Shown piece after piece: positions 55,632 through 64,000 of a stretch of 64,000 nt of DNA. The notes below the pieces were generated by a model that had not been told where the DNA came from, did no database searches, and worked only from the letters and a program-made list of their open reading frames with translations. A program made the position numbers and the translations under genes. Origin of the DNA: Nocardioides alkalitolerans (lineage in GTDB: Bacteria; Actinomycetota; Actinomycetes; Propionibacteriales; Nocardioidaceae); assembly GCA_038184435.1 (NCBI GenBank), contig CP116227.1, positions 1,703,501-1,767,500 of the forward strand, written 5' to 3'. Position 1 is the stretch's first letter, and each line of letters opens with the position of its first letter.

Positions 55632-56371
55632 AGCTCACCCTCAAGATCTGGCGCCAGGCCAACGCCTCGGCCGAGGGCGCGGTGCACACCTACGAGCTCG
55701 ACGGCGTCTCGCAGGACATGTCGTTCCTCGAGATGCTCGACCTGCTCAACGAGCAGCTGCTCACCTCGGGCGAGGAGCCGGTCGCGTTCGACTCCGACTG
55801 TCGTGAGGGCATCTGCGGCACCTGCTCGCTGATGATCAACGGCCAGGCGCACGGCCCGGAGGTCACCACGACCTGCCAGCTGCACATGCGCTCGTTCAAG
55901 GACGGCGACACGATCACGATCGAGCCCTGGCGCGCGGACTCGTTCCCCGTGGTCAAGGACCTCATCGTCGACCGCTCGGCCTTCGACCGCATCATCCAGT
56001 CCGGCGGCTTCATCTCCGCCAACACGGGCTCGGCGCCCGAGGCCAACTCGGTGCCGGCTCCCCGCGACAAGGCACAGCGGGCCTTCAACGTGGCCACCTG
56101 CATCGGTTGCGGTGCCTGCGTGGCGGCGTGCCCCAACGGGTCCGCCTCGCTGTTCCTCGGCGCGAAGATCACGCACCTCGGCGAGCTGCCGCAGGGGCAG
56201 CCGGAGCGCTACGGCCGGGTGACCTCGATGGTGGCCCAGCACGACCACGAGGGCTTCGGCGGGTGCACCAACATCGGCGAGTGCGCCGCCGCGTGCCCCA
56301 AGGAGATCCCGCTCGACGTGATCAGCCAGCTCAACAAGGACCTGCGGACCGCGATGTTCAAGGGCTTCTGA
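55628..56371 (+). CDS. sdhB: Succinate dehydrogenase iron-sulfur subunit
   Basis: 247 residues. N-terminal [2Fe-2S] ferredoxin domain (CREGICGTC with a further Cys in TTTCQLH), C-terminal domain with CIGCGACVAACP and GGCTNIGECAAACP for the [4Fe-4S] and [3Fe-4S] clusters. Transfers electrons from FAD to quinone at SdhC. GTG start within the sdhA stop (GTGA). Followed by the strongest terminator in the window. Confidence 0.96.
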
Positions 56372-56401
56372 GCAGGTTCATGAGCGGCACCTGCCGCTGA
56401 C

Positions 56402-56440
56402 GCCACCGGCCGCCACCCCCTCGGGGTGGCGGCCGGTGGC
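56402..56440. terminator. 18-bp perfect hairpin, bidirectional terminator of sdhCAB and the convergent operon
   Basis: GCCACCGGCCGCCACCCC (56402-56419) and its exact complement (56423-56440), 3-nt loop, 30 nt after sdhB and about 67 nt from the convergent stop codon. Confidence 0.9.
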
Positions 56441-56507
56441 ACATGGTCACGGTGGATCACGACGAGGTCACGAAACGGTCACGGTGCCGGGTGGCCTCCG
56501 AAGGGCG

Positions 56508-56744
56508 TCACTCCGGACGCGTCGCGCGGAACGCCTTCCAGCCCAGCCGGCCGAGCACGCCGGCGATGACGAAGTTGACGACGATCAGCACGACGTGGGC
56601 CACCCAGTAGCCCGTCGCACGCTCCTCCCCCGCCTCGTACGTCTGGTAGAGGTTCTTCGCGAAGTTGCCGAAGGTCACCACGTTCCAGACCGCCACCGCG
56701 AGCAGGAGGACGGCGTGCTTGCGCTCGAGCTTCACGGGCGCCAT
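56508..56744 (-). CDS. SCO4848-family small membrane protein
   Basis: 78 residues with two membrane helices (about 11-30 and 47-68) and a charged loop containing KNLYQTYEAGEERATGYW. Conserved in actinobacteria, function unknown. In Streptomyces the family member likewise lies near the sdh genes (recalled). 34 nt downstream of the YihY gene, same strand. Confidence 0.85.
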   Translation of the reverse strand: MAPVKLERKHAVLLLAVAVWNVVTFGNFAKNLYQTYEAGEERATGYWVAHVVLIVVNFVIAGVLGRLGWKAFRATRPE

Positions 56745-56778
56745 GCTCCCACGGCGCGGCCCCGCGGCGTACGGCGGG

Positions 56779-57825
56779 TCAGCCCCGCCGGAAGAGCCAG
56801 CCGAAGCCCACGACGGTGGCCGCGCCGAGCGCGAACGACCGCGCCGCCGCCTGGTTCACCGAGATGTCCTGCTCCTCGGGCTTGTCGAGGTCGACCCGCA
56901 GTGCAGCGAGACGCGCCTCCTCCTCGGCGGCCGCCTGCTCGCGCCGCAGACGGGCCGAGGTGGACGTGTGGGCCCAGGCCGCGGCGTACATGACGACGCG
57001 CGAGAAGTAGTTGATCCAGACCAGCAGGATCAGCGCGATGCCGAACGCCTGGAACGCCGGCTGGCCCTTCGTCGAGGCCAGCAGCAGCCCGGCCACCTGC
57101 TTGAGCACCTCGAAGCCGACCGCACCGAGCAGCGCGCCCTTCCACAGGTCGACACGGGGGATGTCGGGCGCGGCGAGCAGGCGGAACATGACGGTGAACA
57201 GCACCGAGCTGGCCAGGATGCCCACGACGATCGTCAGGATCCGCAGCAGCCAGGCGAGCTCGTCGCCGAGACCCACCAGTCCCAGCACGTCCGCCGAGAA
57301 GGCGTTGAGCACGGCGGAGATGCCGACGCTCGTGAACAGCACGGCACCGATCGCGACGAGCGCGGTGAGGTCGCGGAGCTTGCCCTTGACGAAGCTCGGC
57401 TGCTCGCTGGCGGGCTCGTCGAAGACGACGAGGAGCGACTCCCGCATGCCCGACAGCCACCCGAGCCCGGAGTAGAGCACGCCGACGAGACCGATGATCC
57501 CGGCGGTGCTCGCGGCGCCCTCGAGGTCGTCGATCGAGATCTCGCCCTCCCCGGAGCCGATCATGCCGGGGAAGATGCTGGTGATGGCATCCACCAGCTG
57601 CTGCTGGGCGTCGGGGTAGACCCGCGCGATCCAGCCGATCGCGAAGAACGCGAGCGCCAGCAGGGGGAAGAAGGACAAGAAGCCGAAGAACGTCACCGCC
57701 CCGGCCTGCGTGTTGCCCTTCACCGCGCCGTAGTGCTGCTGCATGCGCACCGTGTGGTCGAGCCAGGGCCGTGCCGTCCGCTGCTCCGCGAACCAGACCT
57801 TCGCGCGTTCCGCCACACCAGCCAC
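56779..57825 (-). CDS. YihY/BrkB-family inner-membrane protein
   Basis: 348 residues, about six membrane helices. QAGAVTFFGFLSFFPLLALA, YSGLGWLSGMRESLLVVFDE and LWKGALLGAVGFEVLKQVAG are family signatures. The C-terminal 70 residues are cytoplasmic, with an Arg/Glu/Ala-rich coiled-coil-like stretch and a last hydrophobic segment. Function unknown (older ribonuclease BN label is wrong). GTG start with GAGGAGGG. Confidence 0.9.
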   Translation of the reverse strand: MAGVAERAKVWFAEQRTARPWLDHTVRMQQHYGAVKGNTQAGAVTFFGFLSFFPLLALAFFAIGWIARVYPDAQQQLVDAITSIFPGMIGSGEGEISIDDLEGAASTAGIIGLVGVLYSGLGWLSGMRESLLVVFDEPASEQPSFVKGKLRDLTALVAIGAVLFTSVGISAVLNAFSADVLGLVGLGDELAWLLRILTIVVGILASSVLFTVMFRLLAAPDIPRVDLWKGALLGAVGFEVLKQVAGLLLASTKGQPAFQAFGIALILLVWINYFSRVVMYAAAWAHTSTSARLRREQAAAEEEARLAALRVDLDKPEEQDISVNQAAARSFALGAATVVGFGWLFRRG

Positions 57826-57848
57826 GTCGTGCCCTCCTCGTGCTCGGG

Positions 57849-58370
57849 TCAGCCGGCAGCGGGCTGCAGGGGGAAGTCGTCGGTACGGCGCCAGCCCGCG
57901 ACCTCGTCGTGGACGTAGAGGTGGAACCGGTCGACCTCGAAGGCGCAGTCGAACTCGGCGAGCTCCGCGAAGGCACGGTCGAGCAGGTCGTCGCCGAGGT
58001 GGTGCGCCACGGTCACGTGCGGGTGGTACGGGAAGTCGAGCTCCACCTCGAGCGGCCCCTTGCGGAGGTCCTCGGCCAGCTGCTCCGACTCCCCGATGCC
58101 CTGCGCGACGGTCACGAACACCACCGGCGAGATCGGGCGGAACGTGCCCGTGCCGCGCAGGTGCATGCGGAAGGACGTGTGCTTGCCCGCCACGAGGTCG
58201 AGGTGCTCGCGCACGGCGTGCAGCTCGGGCTCCGGGACCTCCGTCGGCGGGATCAACGTGATGTGCGTCGGGATCAGGTCGGCCGTGGCGTCGCCGAGCG
58301 AGCGCCGGTAGCTCTGCAGCTGCTCCGCCCAGGGCTCGGGGAGGGCCAGGGCGACTCCGATCGTGGGCAC
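57849..58370 (-). CDS. 2'-5' RNA ligase family protein
   Basis: 173 residues with two HxT motifs, PTHITLIPP and HPHVTVAHH, of the 2H phosphoesterase fold. Acts on 2'-5' or cyclic phosphodiester bonds in RNA or nucleotides; true substrate unknown. GTG 58370 is chosen from the leaderless-type -10 that overlaps the trpS stop codon. Confidence 0.88.
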   Translation of the reverse strand: MPTIGVALALPEPWAEQLQSYRRSLGDATADLIPTHITLIPPTEVPEPELHAVREHLDLVAGKHTSFRMHLRGTGTFRPISPVVFVTVAQGIGESEQLAEDLRKGPLEVELDFPYHPHVTVAHHLGDDLLDRAFAELAEFDCAFEVDRFHLYVHDEVAGWRRTDDFPLQPAAG

Positions 58371-58377
58371 GCGCTCG

Positions 58378-58383
58378 ACCCTA
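58378..58383 (-). promoter_or_regulatory. -10 hexamer TAGGGT of the 2'-5' RNA ligase gene, overlapping the trpS stop codon
   Basis: TAGGGT on the minus strand, then 7 nt, then GTG 58370. Its first three bases are the TAG stop codon of trpS. Confidence 0.55.
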
Positions 58384-59421
58384 GCGGAGCGGTCGAACGA
58401 AGCCGACCCGGTCGTAGACGTCCGCGAGGGTGCGGTCGGCGACGGCCCGCGCGCGGTCGGCACCGGAGGCGAGCACCTCGTCGAGGGCCGCGCGGTCCTC
58501 GAGCAGCGCCAGGGCGCGGTCCCGCAGCGGCGTCACGAACTCCACCACGACCTCGGCGAGGTCGCCCTTGAGGTCGCCGTAGCCGCGCCCCGCGTAGTCC
58601 GCCGCGATGTCCTCGGCCGGACGACCGGTCAGCGCGGCGTAGATGGACAGCAGGTTGGACACGCCCGGCTTGCCCACGGGGTCGAACGCCACGACGGCCT
58701 CGGAGTCCGTGACCGCGGAGCGGATCTTCTTCGCGCTGGCCCGGGGGTCGTCGAGGAGGTCGATGATCCCGGCGGGCGAGGACGCCGACTTCGACATCTT
58801 CGCCGTCGGGTTCTGCAGGTCGTAGATCTTCGCCGTCTCCTTGAGGATGTAGGGCTCCGGGAGGCGGAAGGTCTTCTTGTAGCGCGTGTTGAAGCGGTGC
58901 GCCAGGTCGCGGGTCAGCTCGAGGTGCTGGCGCTGGTCCTCGCCCACCGGCACGTAGGCGGGGCGGTAGAGCAGGATGTCCGCCGCCTGGAGGATCGGGT
59001 AGGTGAAGAGGCCGACGCTCGCCGCGCCCTCGCCGCCCTTGGCCGACTTGTCCTTGAACTGCGTCATGCGGCGCGCCTCGCCGAACGCGGTGATGCAGTT
59101 CAGCACCCAGGCCAGCTGCGCGTGGGCGGGCACGTGGGACTGCACGAAGATCGCCGAGCGCTCGGGGTCGACGCCCATCGCCAGGAGCTGGGCCGCCGAG
59201 CGGTAGGTGCGCTCCCGGAGCAGCTTGGGGTCGTGCTCCAGGGTGATCGCGTGCTGGTCGACGACCATGTAGAACGGCTCGTGCTCGTCCTGGAGGCTCA
59301 CCCACTGCCGCAGCGCACCGAGGTAGTTGCCGAAGTGGAACGAGTCGGCCGTGGGTTGGATCCCGGAGAGGACCCGCTGCCGCGGCGCACCCGTCGGTGC
59401 GGAGGAAGCCTGCTCGGACAT
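58381..59421 (-). CDS. trpS: Tryptophan--tRNA ligase
   Basis: 346 residues, class Ic synthetase. Nucleotide-binding motif SFHFGNYLGALRQW (HIGH equivalent), LQAADILLYRPAYVPVGEDQ, and AKMSKSAS (KMSKS loop). Start ATG 59421; AACAAT ends 7 nt before it and could be a weak leaderless -10. The N-terminal 14 residues are a Ser/Ala/Pro extension. Confidence 0.96.
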   Translation of the reverse strand: MSEQASSAPTGAPRQRVLSGIQPTADSFHFGNYLGALRQWVSLQDEHEPFYMVVDQHAITLEHDPKLLRERTYRSAAQLLAMGVDPERSAIFVQSHVPAHAQLAWVLNCITAFGEARRMTQFKDKSAKGGEGAASVGLFTYPILQAADILLYRPAYVPVGEDQRQHLELTRDLAHRFNTRYKKTFRLPEPYILKETAKIYDLQNPTAKMSKSASSPAGIIDLLDDPRASAKKIRSAVTDSEAVVAFDPVGKPGVSNLLSIYAALTGRPAEDIAADYAGRGYGDLKGDLAEVVVEFVTPLRDRALALLEDRAALDEVLASGADRARAVADRTLADVYDRVGFVRPLR

Positions 59422-59483
59422 GTCCCGGATTGTTCCAGGCTCCCCACCCGTCCCGGCCGACGGGTCCGGCCTGCGGGTGGAGG

Positions 59484-60740
59484 TCAGAGCGTGGCGGGGC
59501 CGGCGGCCGCGGCGCGGCGCTGGGCGACCAGCGAGACGAGGAACAGCACGAGGCCCGCGGTGGCCAGGCCGGCGCCGACGACGCTCGGTGCCCGGTAGCC
59601 GTAGCCCGCGTCGATGACGATCGCCCCGAGGAACGCCCCGAGGCCGTTCGCGATGTTGAGCGCCGAGTGGTTGAGCGCGGCACCCAGCATCTGCGCGTCG
59701 CCGGCCGACTGCATGAGCCGCACCTGCAGCGTGATGGCCAGGACCGAGCCGAGCATCCCGACCGTGAAGACGATGGCGCCGACCGCCACCGGGCTCCCCG
59801 CCAGCGGCACCACGAGGGCGAGGGCCGCCATCGACACCAGGAAGCCGCCCACCACGGAGCGCTCGATGTTCCAGTCGGCCAGCATCCCCGCCAGCCACGA
59901 GCCCAGCACCGAGCCCACCCCGAACACGAAGAGGAACCACGGCACGACGCTCTTCGCCAGGCCCGTCTCGTCGGTGAGCAGCGGGGCCACGTAGCTGTAC
60001 ATCGCGAAGATGCCGCCGAACCCGATCATGCCGGTGCCGAACGCGAACAGCACCGGAGGGCGACGCAGGGCGGCGAGCTCGCGCCGTACCGTCGCCGTGC
60101 GGTCGCCCGGGGTGTGGGGCACGGCGAGCAGGACCAGGAGGGCGGCGAGCACGCCCACGCCGACGACCATCCAGTACGCCGAGCGCCAGCCCACCTCCTG
60201 CCCCAGCCACGTGGAGGCGGGGACGCCGGCGACGGTGCCCACCGACAGGCCCACCATCACGCCGCTGATCGCGCGGCCCTGGGCCTCCGGGCGCACGAGC
60301 GAGGCGGCGATGAGCGACGCGACGCCGAAGTACGCGCCGTGGGGCAGACCGGCGACGAAGCGGGCGAGCATCACGGGCAGGTAGCCGCTCGCGAGCGCCG
60401 TGGCCGCGCTGCCGAGGGCGACCGCGAGCATGAGCGCCACCGCCAGCTCGCGCCGCGGCAGGCGCGCTCCCAGCGACACGATGAGCGGGGCGCCGACGAC
60501 GACGCCGACGGCGTACGCCGTGATGATGTGCCCCGTCGTCGGGATCGACTCGTCGATGCCGCGCGCGATGTCGGGCAGCAGACCCATCGTCACGAACTCG
60601 GTGGTGCCGATCGCGAAGCTGCCGAGCGCGAGCGCGACGATCGCCAGCGCCACCCGCGCACCCGACACGTGCGGGCCGGTCGGGTCGACGGGGGGCGGCA
60701 CGGCGCCGTCGGTCGGGGGTACGGAGGTCGAGGTCGTCAT
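59484..60740 (-). CDS. Major facilitator superfamily transporter (AraJ/sugar-efflux-like)
   Basis: 418 residues, 12 predicted helices. Family loop 2-3 region SLGARLPRRELAVALML, GLPHGAYFGVASLIAASLV, and SGVMVGLSVGTVAGVPASTW point to the DHA1/AraJ group of arabinose or drug exporters. Substrate unknown. ATG 60740 is used; GTG 60746 is possible. A 303-bp gap with repeats separates it from the ABC transporter gene. Confidence 0.88.
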   Translation of the reverse strand: MTTSTSVPPTDGAVPPPVDPTGPHVSGARVALAIVALALGSFAIGTTEFVTMGLLPDIARGIDESIPTTGHIITAYAVGVVVGAPLIVSLGARLPRRELAVALMLAVALGSAATALASGYLPVMLARFVAGLPHGAYFGVASLIAASLVRPEAQGRAISGVMVGLSVGTVAGVPASTWLGQEVGWRSAYWMVVGVGVLAALLVLLAVPHTPGDRTATVRRELAALRRPPVLFAFGTGMIGFGGIFAMYSYVAPLLTDETGLAKSVVPWFLFVFGVGSVLGSWLAGMLADWNIERSVVGGFLVSMAALALVVPLAGSPVAVGAIVFTVGMLGSVLAITLQVRLMQSAGDAQMLGAALNHSALNIANGLGAFLGAIVIDAGYGYRAPSVVGAGLATAGLVLFLVSLVAQRRAAAAGPATL

Positions 60741-60822
60741 CGCCACTCATCCTGCAACGGCGCTCCGCGTCGGACGCATTCCTCGCGCCCGGCGTGACCC
60801 GGGCAACACGGCGCGGCCTCGC

Positions 60823-60897
60823 GGGCCGGTCGGGACGGGGCCGGTCGGGACGGGGCCGGTCGGGACGGGGCCGGTCGGGACGGGGCCGGTCGGGACG
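60823..60897 (+). repeat. Five exact tandem copies of a 15-bp unit
   Basis: GGGCCGGTCGGGACG repeated five times without a mismatch (60823, 60838, 60853, 60868, 60883). The last copy runs into the left arm of the adjacent palindrome (GGGACG into GGACGTCATGCG). Perfect identity implies recent expansion or active copy-number change. Confidence 0.95.
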
Positions 60898-60940
60898 TCA
60901 TGCGAGGCGCGGGCCCCGGCCGCCGGGGCGCATGACGTCC
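60893..60940. repeat. 48-bp palindromic element, copy 2 (GGACGTCATGCG arms)
   Basis: Arms 60893-60904 and 60929-60940 are identical to copy 1 at 29835-29882, and both have a 24-nt spacer ending CCGCCGGGG. It lies downstream of the ABC transporter operon, where it may terminate transcription. Confidence 0.8.
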
Positions 60941-61043
60941 GGAGGAGGGACCCGGCCCCGGGCCCGGAACCGTGCGCCTGGTGCGCCGCCGACGCGCTCG
61001 GACCGGCCGCAGCCGCACAGTCGCGGGTCGAGCCTCGAACGGG

Positions 61044-64000
61044 TCAGCCCGCGAGGTGCCCCCACGACGGCGCGAGGTCGCTCCACGGCCCCGCGGCGGC
61101 GACGCGGCCGTCGACGAGCACGACCACCTGGTCGGCCCGGGCGAGGGCCGCCCGCTTCGAGGTGGCGCCCAGCACCGTGGTGCCGCGCTCGCGCAGCGCC
61201 TGCCACAGCTCCAGCTCCGTCGTCGCGTCGAGCGCGCTGGACACGTCGTCGGCCACGAGCAGGTCGGCCTCGGTGGCCAGCGCCCGGGCGAGGGCGACGC
61301 GCTGCACCTGTCCCCCGGACAGGCGCACGCCCCGGTGCCCGACGAGCGCGTCGAGGCCACCGGCGGCCGCGAGGTCGCGCTCGAGGCGGGCCGTGCGCGC
61401 CGCGACCTCGATCTCCCGCGGATGGTCGAGGCGCAGGTTGTCGGCGAAGGTTCCGGACAGCACCCGGGGCACCTGCGCCACGTAGGCCACCCGCGACGGC
61501 CGCAGGAAGGTCTCCGCGTCGTCGACGGGCCGCTCGTTCCACCGGAGCTCGCCCCGGTGGGACACCAGGCCGGCGACGGCGCCGAGCAGGCTCGACTTGC
61601 CCGACCCGACCTGCCCGAGGAGCAGCACGAGCTCACCGCGGCGTACGTCGAGGTCCACGCCCTCGACGCCGATGGTGCCGTCGTCGTGGACGGCGGTGAG
61701 GCCGCGCAGGTGCAGTGCCTCGAGCGGCTCGGCCCGCTCCGGGAGCACCGGGGTCGGAGCGGTACCCGCGACCAGGTCGACGCCGCGCGGCAGCCGCGTC
61801 AGGTCGCGCCCGCCGGCGAAGGTGGCCGTGGCCCGCTGCCACGCACGGGTGCCGGGCGCCTCGGTGATGACCCAGCCGACCACGAGACCGAAGTAGTCGA
61901 ACCCCGTGACGGCGGCAGCGACGAGCAGCGCCGTCGCGAGGTCCCAGCCCCCGGCCAGGTAGACGCCCCACGCCGTCACGACGCCGAGCTGCACGATCAC
62001 GAGCGGCACGCCGTCGAGCGCGGCCTGCACCCGGTGCTCGCGCACCGCCGCGTCCACCCGCCCCGCGTCGACGCGGCGCAGGTGGGCGCGGACGTCGTCG
62101 GTCGCGGCGGCCAGCTTGACCGTGCGGGCCGCGTCGAGCACCGACACCAGCGCGCGGCCGAAGCCGGCGCGCGCCGTGGCGGCGGTGGCCGCCGAACGAC
62201 CGGCGACGGGACGGCCGAGCGCGGACGCCGCGGCGGCGCCCAGCATCACCGCGAGCAGCACACCACCGGCCAGCAGGCTCCCCCCGAGCACGGTCGTCAC
62301 GACCACGATGAGGGCCGCGTTGGTGAAGTCGACCCAACGATCGGCGTACCGCGCGAAGCGGTCGGCGTCCATGGCACGCGCCGCGATCTCCCCGGCCGGG
62401 TCGCGCGGCAGCCGACGCTGGTCGGTCTGGGCGATCAGCACGTTGGTGCGCACCCGCAGGAGGATCTCGATCCACCACCGCGGATAGCGCCGCATCGCCT
62501 CGTTGAGGAGCACCGGACCGAGCAGGAGGCTGACGACGAGACCGACGAGCAGCGCCACGGTGACGTCACCGGCGGCGACCTCCTGCACGATGCGCCCCCA
62601 CAGGAACGCGGAGACCGCACCGAAGGCGCCCGCCAGGGCGGACACGAGGAACAGCACCGTCGCGAACAGGCCCCACCACGGGCGCACCAGCAGCGCGTTC
62701 CAGATCCCGCGGGCGAGGCTCGGACCCTGGCCCGGGTCGCGGCTCTCGGGCGGTTCGCCCCGTCGTCGGACCGCGCCGATCCCGGTCGGACCCGTCGGCG
62801 GCGCGGCGCGGTCCGCGGCGGCGTCGGGCTCCACCGCGGCGTCGGGCACCGCGGCGGCCTCGACCTCCTCCGCAGCGTCGAGCAGGTCGCGGAACGGACC
62901 GGGGCGCCGGGCGAGGACGGCCCGGGGCCCCTGCTGCACCACGCGACCGTCGGAGAGCACGGCGACCCGCGAGGCCCGCTCCGTCGTGGAGAGCCGGTGG
63001 GCGACGAGCAGCCCCGTGCGCCCGCGCAGGAGCCGGTCGGCCGCCCGCACGACGAGCATCTCGGTGCGCGGGTCCATGCGCGCGGTGGCCTCGTCGAGCA
63101 CGACCACCTGCACGTCGCGGACCAGCAGGCGGGCGAACGCCACGAGCTGCTCCTCCCCCGCCGAGAGCGTCGTGCCGCCCGGGCCGAGGCGCGTCTCCAA
63201 CCCGTGCTCGAGGCCCGCTACCCAGGGCCCCAGCCCGAGGTCGGCGACGGCGGCCTCGACGGCCCCCGGTGGCACGTCCCCGAACAGGGTGATGTTCTCG
63301 GCCAGGGTGCCGGCGACGATCTCCGTGCGCTGGGTGACGACGCCGACGGTGCGCCGCAGCGCCTGCAGGTCGAGCTCGCCCACGTCCGCGTCGCCCAGGA
63401 GCACGCTCCCCCGCGGTGGCTCCTGGGCGCGGGAGACGAGGGCGGCCAGCGTCGACTTGCCCGACCCGGAGCGACCGACGAGGGCCAACGTCTCCCCGGC
63501 CGGCACGACCAGGTCGTCGACGACGAGCCGGAAGGTGCCCTCGGCGTAGGTGAAGTCCAGGTCGCGGAAGCGCACCTCCACGGCTCCGCCGGAGACGGGG
63601 AGGCCGTCGGTCGGCTCACGCTCGGCCTCGTGGAGCTGGCGCAGGCGCACGAGGGCGCCGAGCCCGGCCTGCAGGTCGGGCAGGTGCCGCGCCATCTCCT
63701 CGACCTGGCCCACGAAGAGGGTCGTGACGAGGAAGAGAGTGACGAGCCGCGCGACCGTGAGGTCGTCGTGCAGCACGAGCGCCACGCCGACGACCCCGAC
63801 CGCCGCGAGCAGCCCGTGGAGGAGCAGGCCCGTGCGGTAGGTCACCTGGATCTGGCGCTGCACCACCGAGCGCAGGCGCGCGTGCACGACGGCGGCGAGC
63901 TCGCTCACCCGGCGCAGCACGTAGGCCTGGCCCAGCGAGGTGCGCAGGTCGTCCCGCGCCGCGATGCCCTCCTCGAAGGCGGTGGCGTGGTCGGTCCAGG
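61044..64000 (-). CDS. Fused two-unit ABC transporter (TMD-NBD-TMD-NBD), 5' end beyond the window
   Basis: About 985 codons visible, open to the window edge. The visible part begins inside the first membrane domain. First NBD: Walker A GRSGSGKST, signature LSAGEEQ, Walker B VVVLDEATA, H-loop VAHRLST. A linker rich in Ala/Asp precedes a second six-helix membrane domain and NBD with Walker A GQVGSGKSS, signature LSGGQVQRVALARAL, but LLVADDVSS (Asp for catalytic Glu) and ATSKRA (no H-loop His). One ATP site is therefore probably non-hydrolytic. Exporter-type family (MdlB/IrtAB-like); substrate unknown. GTG 63920 is an internal codon, since the family sequence continues upstream. Confidence 0.92.
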   Translation of the reverse strand, partial: WTDHATAFEEGIAARDDLRTSLGQAYVLRRVSELAAVVHARLRSVVQRQIQVTYRTGLLLHGLLAAVGVVGVALVLHDDLTVARLVTLFLVTTLFVGQVEEMARHLPDLQAGLGALVRLRQLHEAEREPTDGLPVSGGAVEVRFRDLDFTYAEGTFRLVVDDLVVPAGETLALVGRSGSGKSTLAALVSRAQEPPRGSVLLGDADVGELDLQALRRTVGVVTQRTEIVAGTLAENITLFGDVPPGAVEAAVADLGLGPWVAGLEHGLETRLGPGGTTLSAGEEQLVAFARLLVRDVQVVVLDEATARMDPRTEMLVVRAADRLLRGRTGLLVAHRLSTTERASRVAVLSDGRVVQQGPRAVLARRPGPFRDLLDAAEEVEAAAVPDAAVEPDAAADRAAPPTGPTGIGAVRRRGEPPESRDPGQGPSLARGIWNALLVRPWWGLFATVLFLVSALAGAFGAVSAFLWGRIVQEVAAGDVTVALLVGLVVSLLLGPVLLNEAMRRYPRWWIEILLRVRTNVLIAQTDQRRLPRDPAGEIAARAMDADRFARYADRWVDFTNAALIVVVTTVLGGSLLAGGVLLAVMLGAAAASALGRPVAGRSAATAATARAGFGRALVSVLDAARTVKLAAATDDVRAHLRRVDAGRVDAAVREHRVQAALDGVPLVIVQLGVVTAWGVYLAGGWDLATALLVAAAVTGFDYFGLVVGWVITEAPGTRAWQRATATFAGGRDLTRLPRGVDLVAGTAPTPVLPERAEPLEALHLRGLTAVHDDGTIGVEGVDLDVRRGELVLLLGQVGSGKSSLLGAVAGLVSHRGELRWNERPVDDAETFLRPSRVAYVAQVPRVLSGTFADNLRLDHPREIEVAARTARLERDLAAAGGLDALVGHRGVRLSGGQVQRVALARALATEADLLVADDVSSALDATTELELWQALRERGTTVLGATSKRAALARADQVVVLVDGRVAAAGPWSDLAPSWGHLAG

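Larger units (their letters stand above)
60741..61043. other. 303-bp intergenic region with tandem 15-mer array and palindrome
   Basis: Contains the MFS upstream region, five exact tandem copies of a 15-mer (60823-60897), palindromic element copy 2 (60893-60940), and about 100 bp of GC-rich sequence with no gene I can support before the ABC transporter stop codon. Confidence 0.7.

Noticed and set aside
60823..60897. Tandem 15-mer array considered as a CRISPR
   Set aside because: The units are contiguous with no spacers, and no cas genes are present.

Overview
The window is 64 kb of very GC-rich chromosome with GTG starts, 4-bp gene overlaps (GTGA/ATGA) and dense genes on both strands. Gene content points to a high-GC actinobacterium, most like Nocardioidaceae. 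The lineage is inferred from protein flavour (F420-dependent oxidoreductase, SCO4848-family membrane protein, HtaA heme proteins, DtxR boxes, Sdh1-type succinate dehydrogenase); no rRNA or other phylogenetic marker was used. I see no tRNA, rRNA, CRISPR array, transposase, integrase or origin.

Layout. 1-9.8 kb: 3' part of an acyl-CoA carboxylase alpha chain, a frameshifted F420-dependent oxidoreductase, three overlapping genes for uncharacterised membrane proteins, and pyruvate carboxylase. 9.8-16.7 kb: FHA protein, secreted SpoIID/LytB protein, CrtI-like oxidoreductase, and two adjacent flavoprotein disulfide-reductase relatives, one of which lacks a redox cysteine. 16.8-18.2 kb: purine-nucleoside phosphorylase and a TetR regulator. 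18.2-27.9 kb: a heme acquisition locus (HmuTUV, three cell-surface proteins including two HtaA proteins, and divergent heme oxygenase) around tandem DtxR/IdeR-like boxes, plus a paralogue of one HtaA protein that has lost the heme domain. 27.9-31.3 kb: sugar dehydrogenase, aldo/keto reductase, SRPBCC and GNAT proteins. 31.3-45 kb: a nucleoside scavenging region with phosphopentomutase-like enzyme, deoxyribose-phosphate aldolase, a kinase fused to a C39-like domain, adenosine deaminase, thymidine phosphorylase, a cytochrome P450, cytidine deaminase and a BMP-type nucleoside ABC importer. 45-51.4 kb: an M20 amidohydrolase and methylmalonyl-CoA mutase with its GTPase chaperone. 51.6-56.4 kb: glycosyltransferase and sdhCAB. 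56.5-64 kb: small membrane protein, YihY protein, 2'-5' RNA ligase, trpS, an MFS transporter and a fused two-unit ABC transporter that runs off the window.

How the genes work together. Imported nucleosides are deaminated (add, cdd) and phosphorolysed (PNP, deoA); the pentose phosphates enter central metabolism through the mutase and deoC. Heme is captured at the surface by HtaA-type proteins, imported by HmuTUV and opened by heme oxygenase, probably only when iron is low. The carboxylase, methylmalonyl-CoA mutase, pyruvate carboxylase and succinate dehydrogenase are anaplerotic or TCA-linked, and propionyl-CoA could flow through them to succinate.

Most notable: the three-gene membrane cluster at 3.1-6.3 kb; the kinase/C39-like fusion; a P450 translationally coupled inside a nucleoside uptake operon; a 48-bp palindromic element present twice, 31 kb apart, with identical 12-nt arms; a 54-bp intergenic repeat present three times; five exact tandem copies of a 15-mer beside one palindrome; and at least ten genes with a TANNNT -10 hexamer 6-8 nt before the start codon, which implies leaderless mRNAs.
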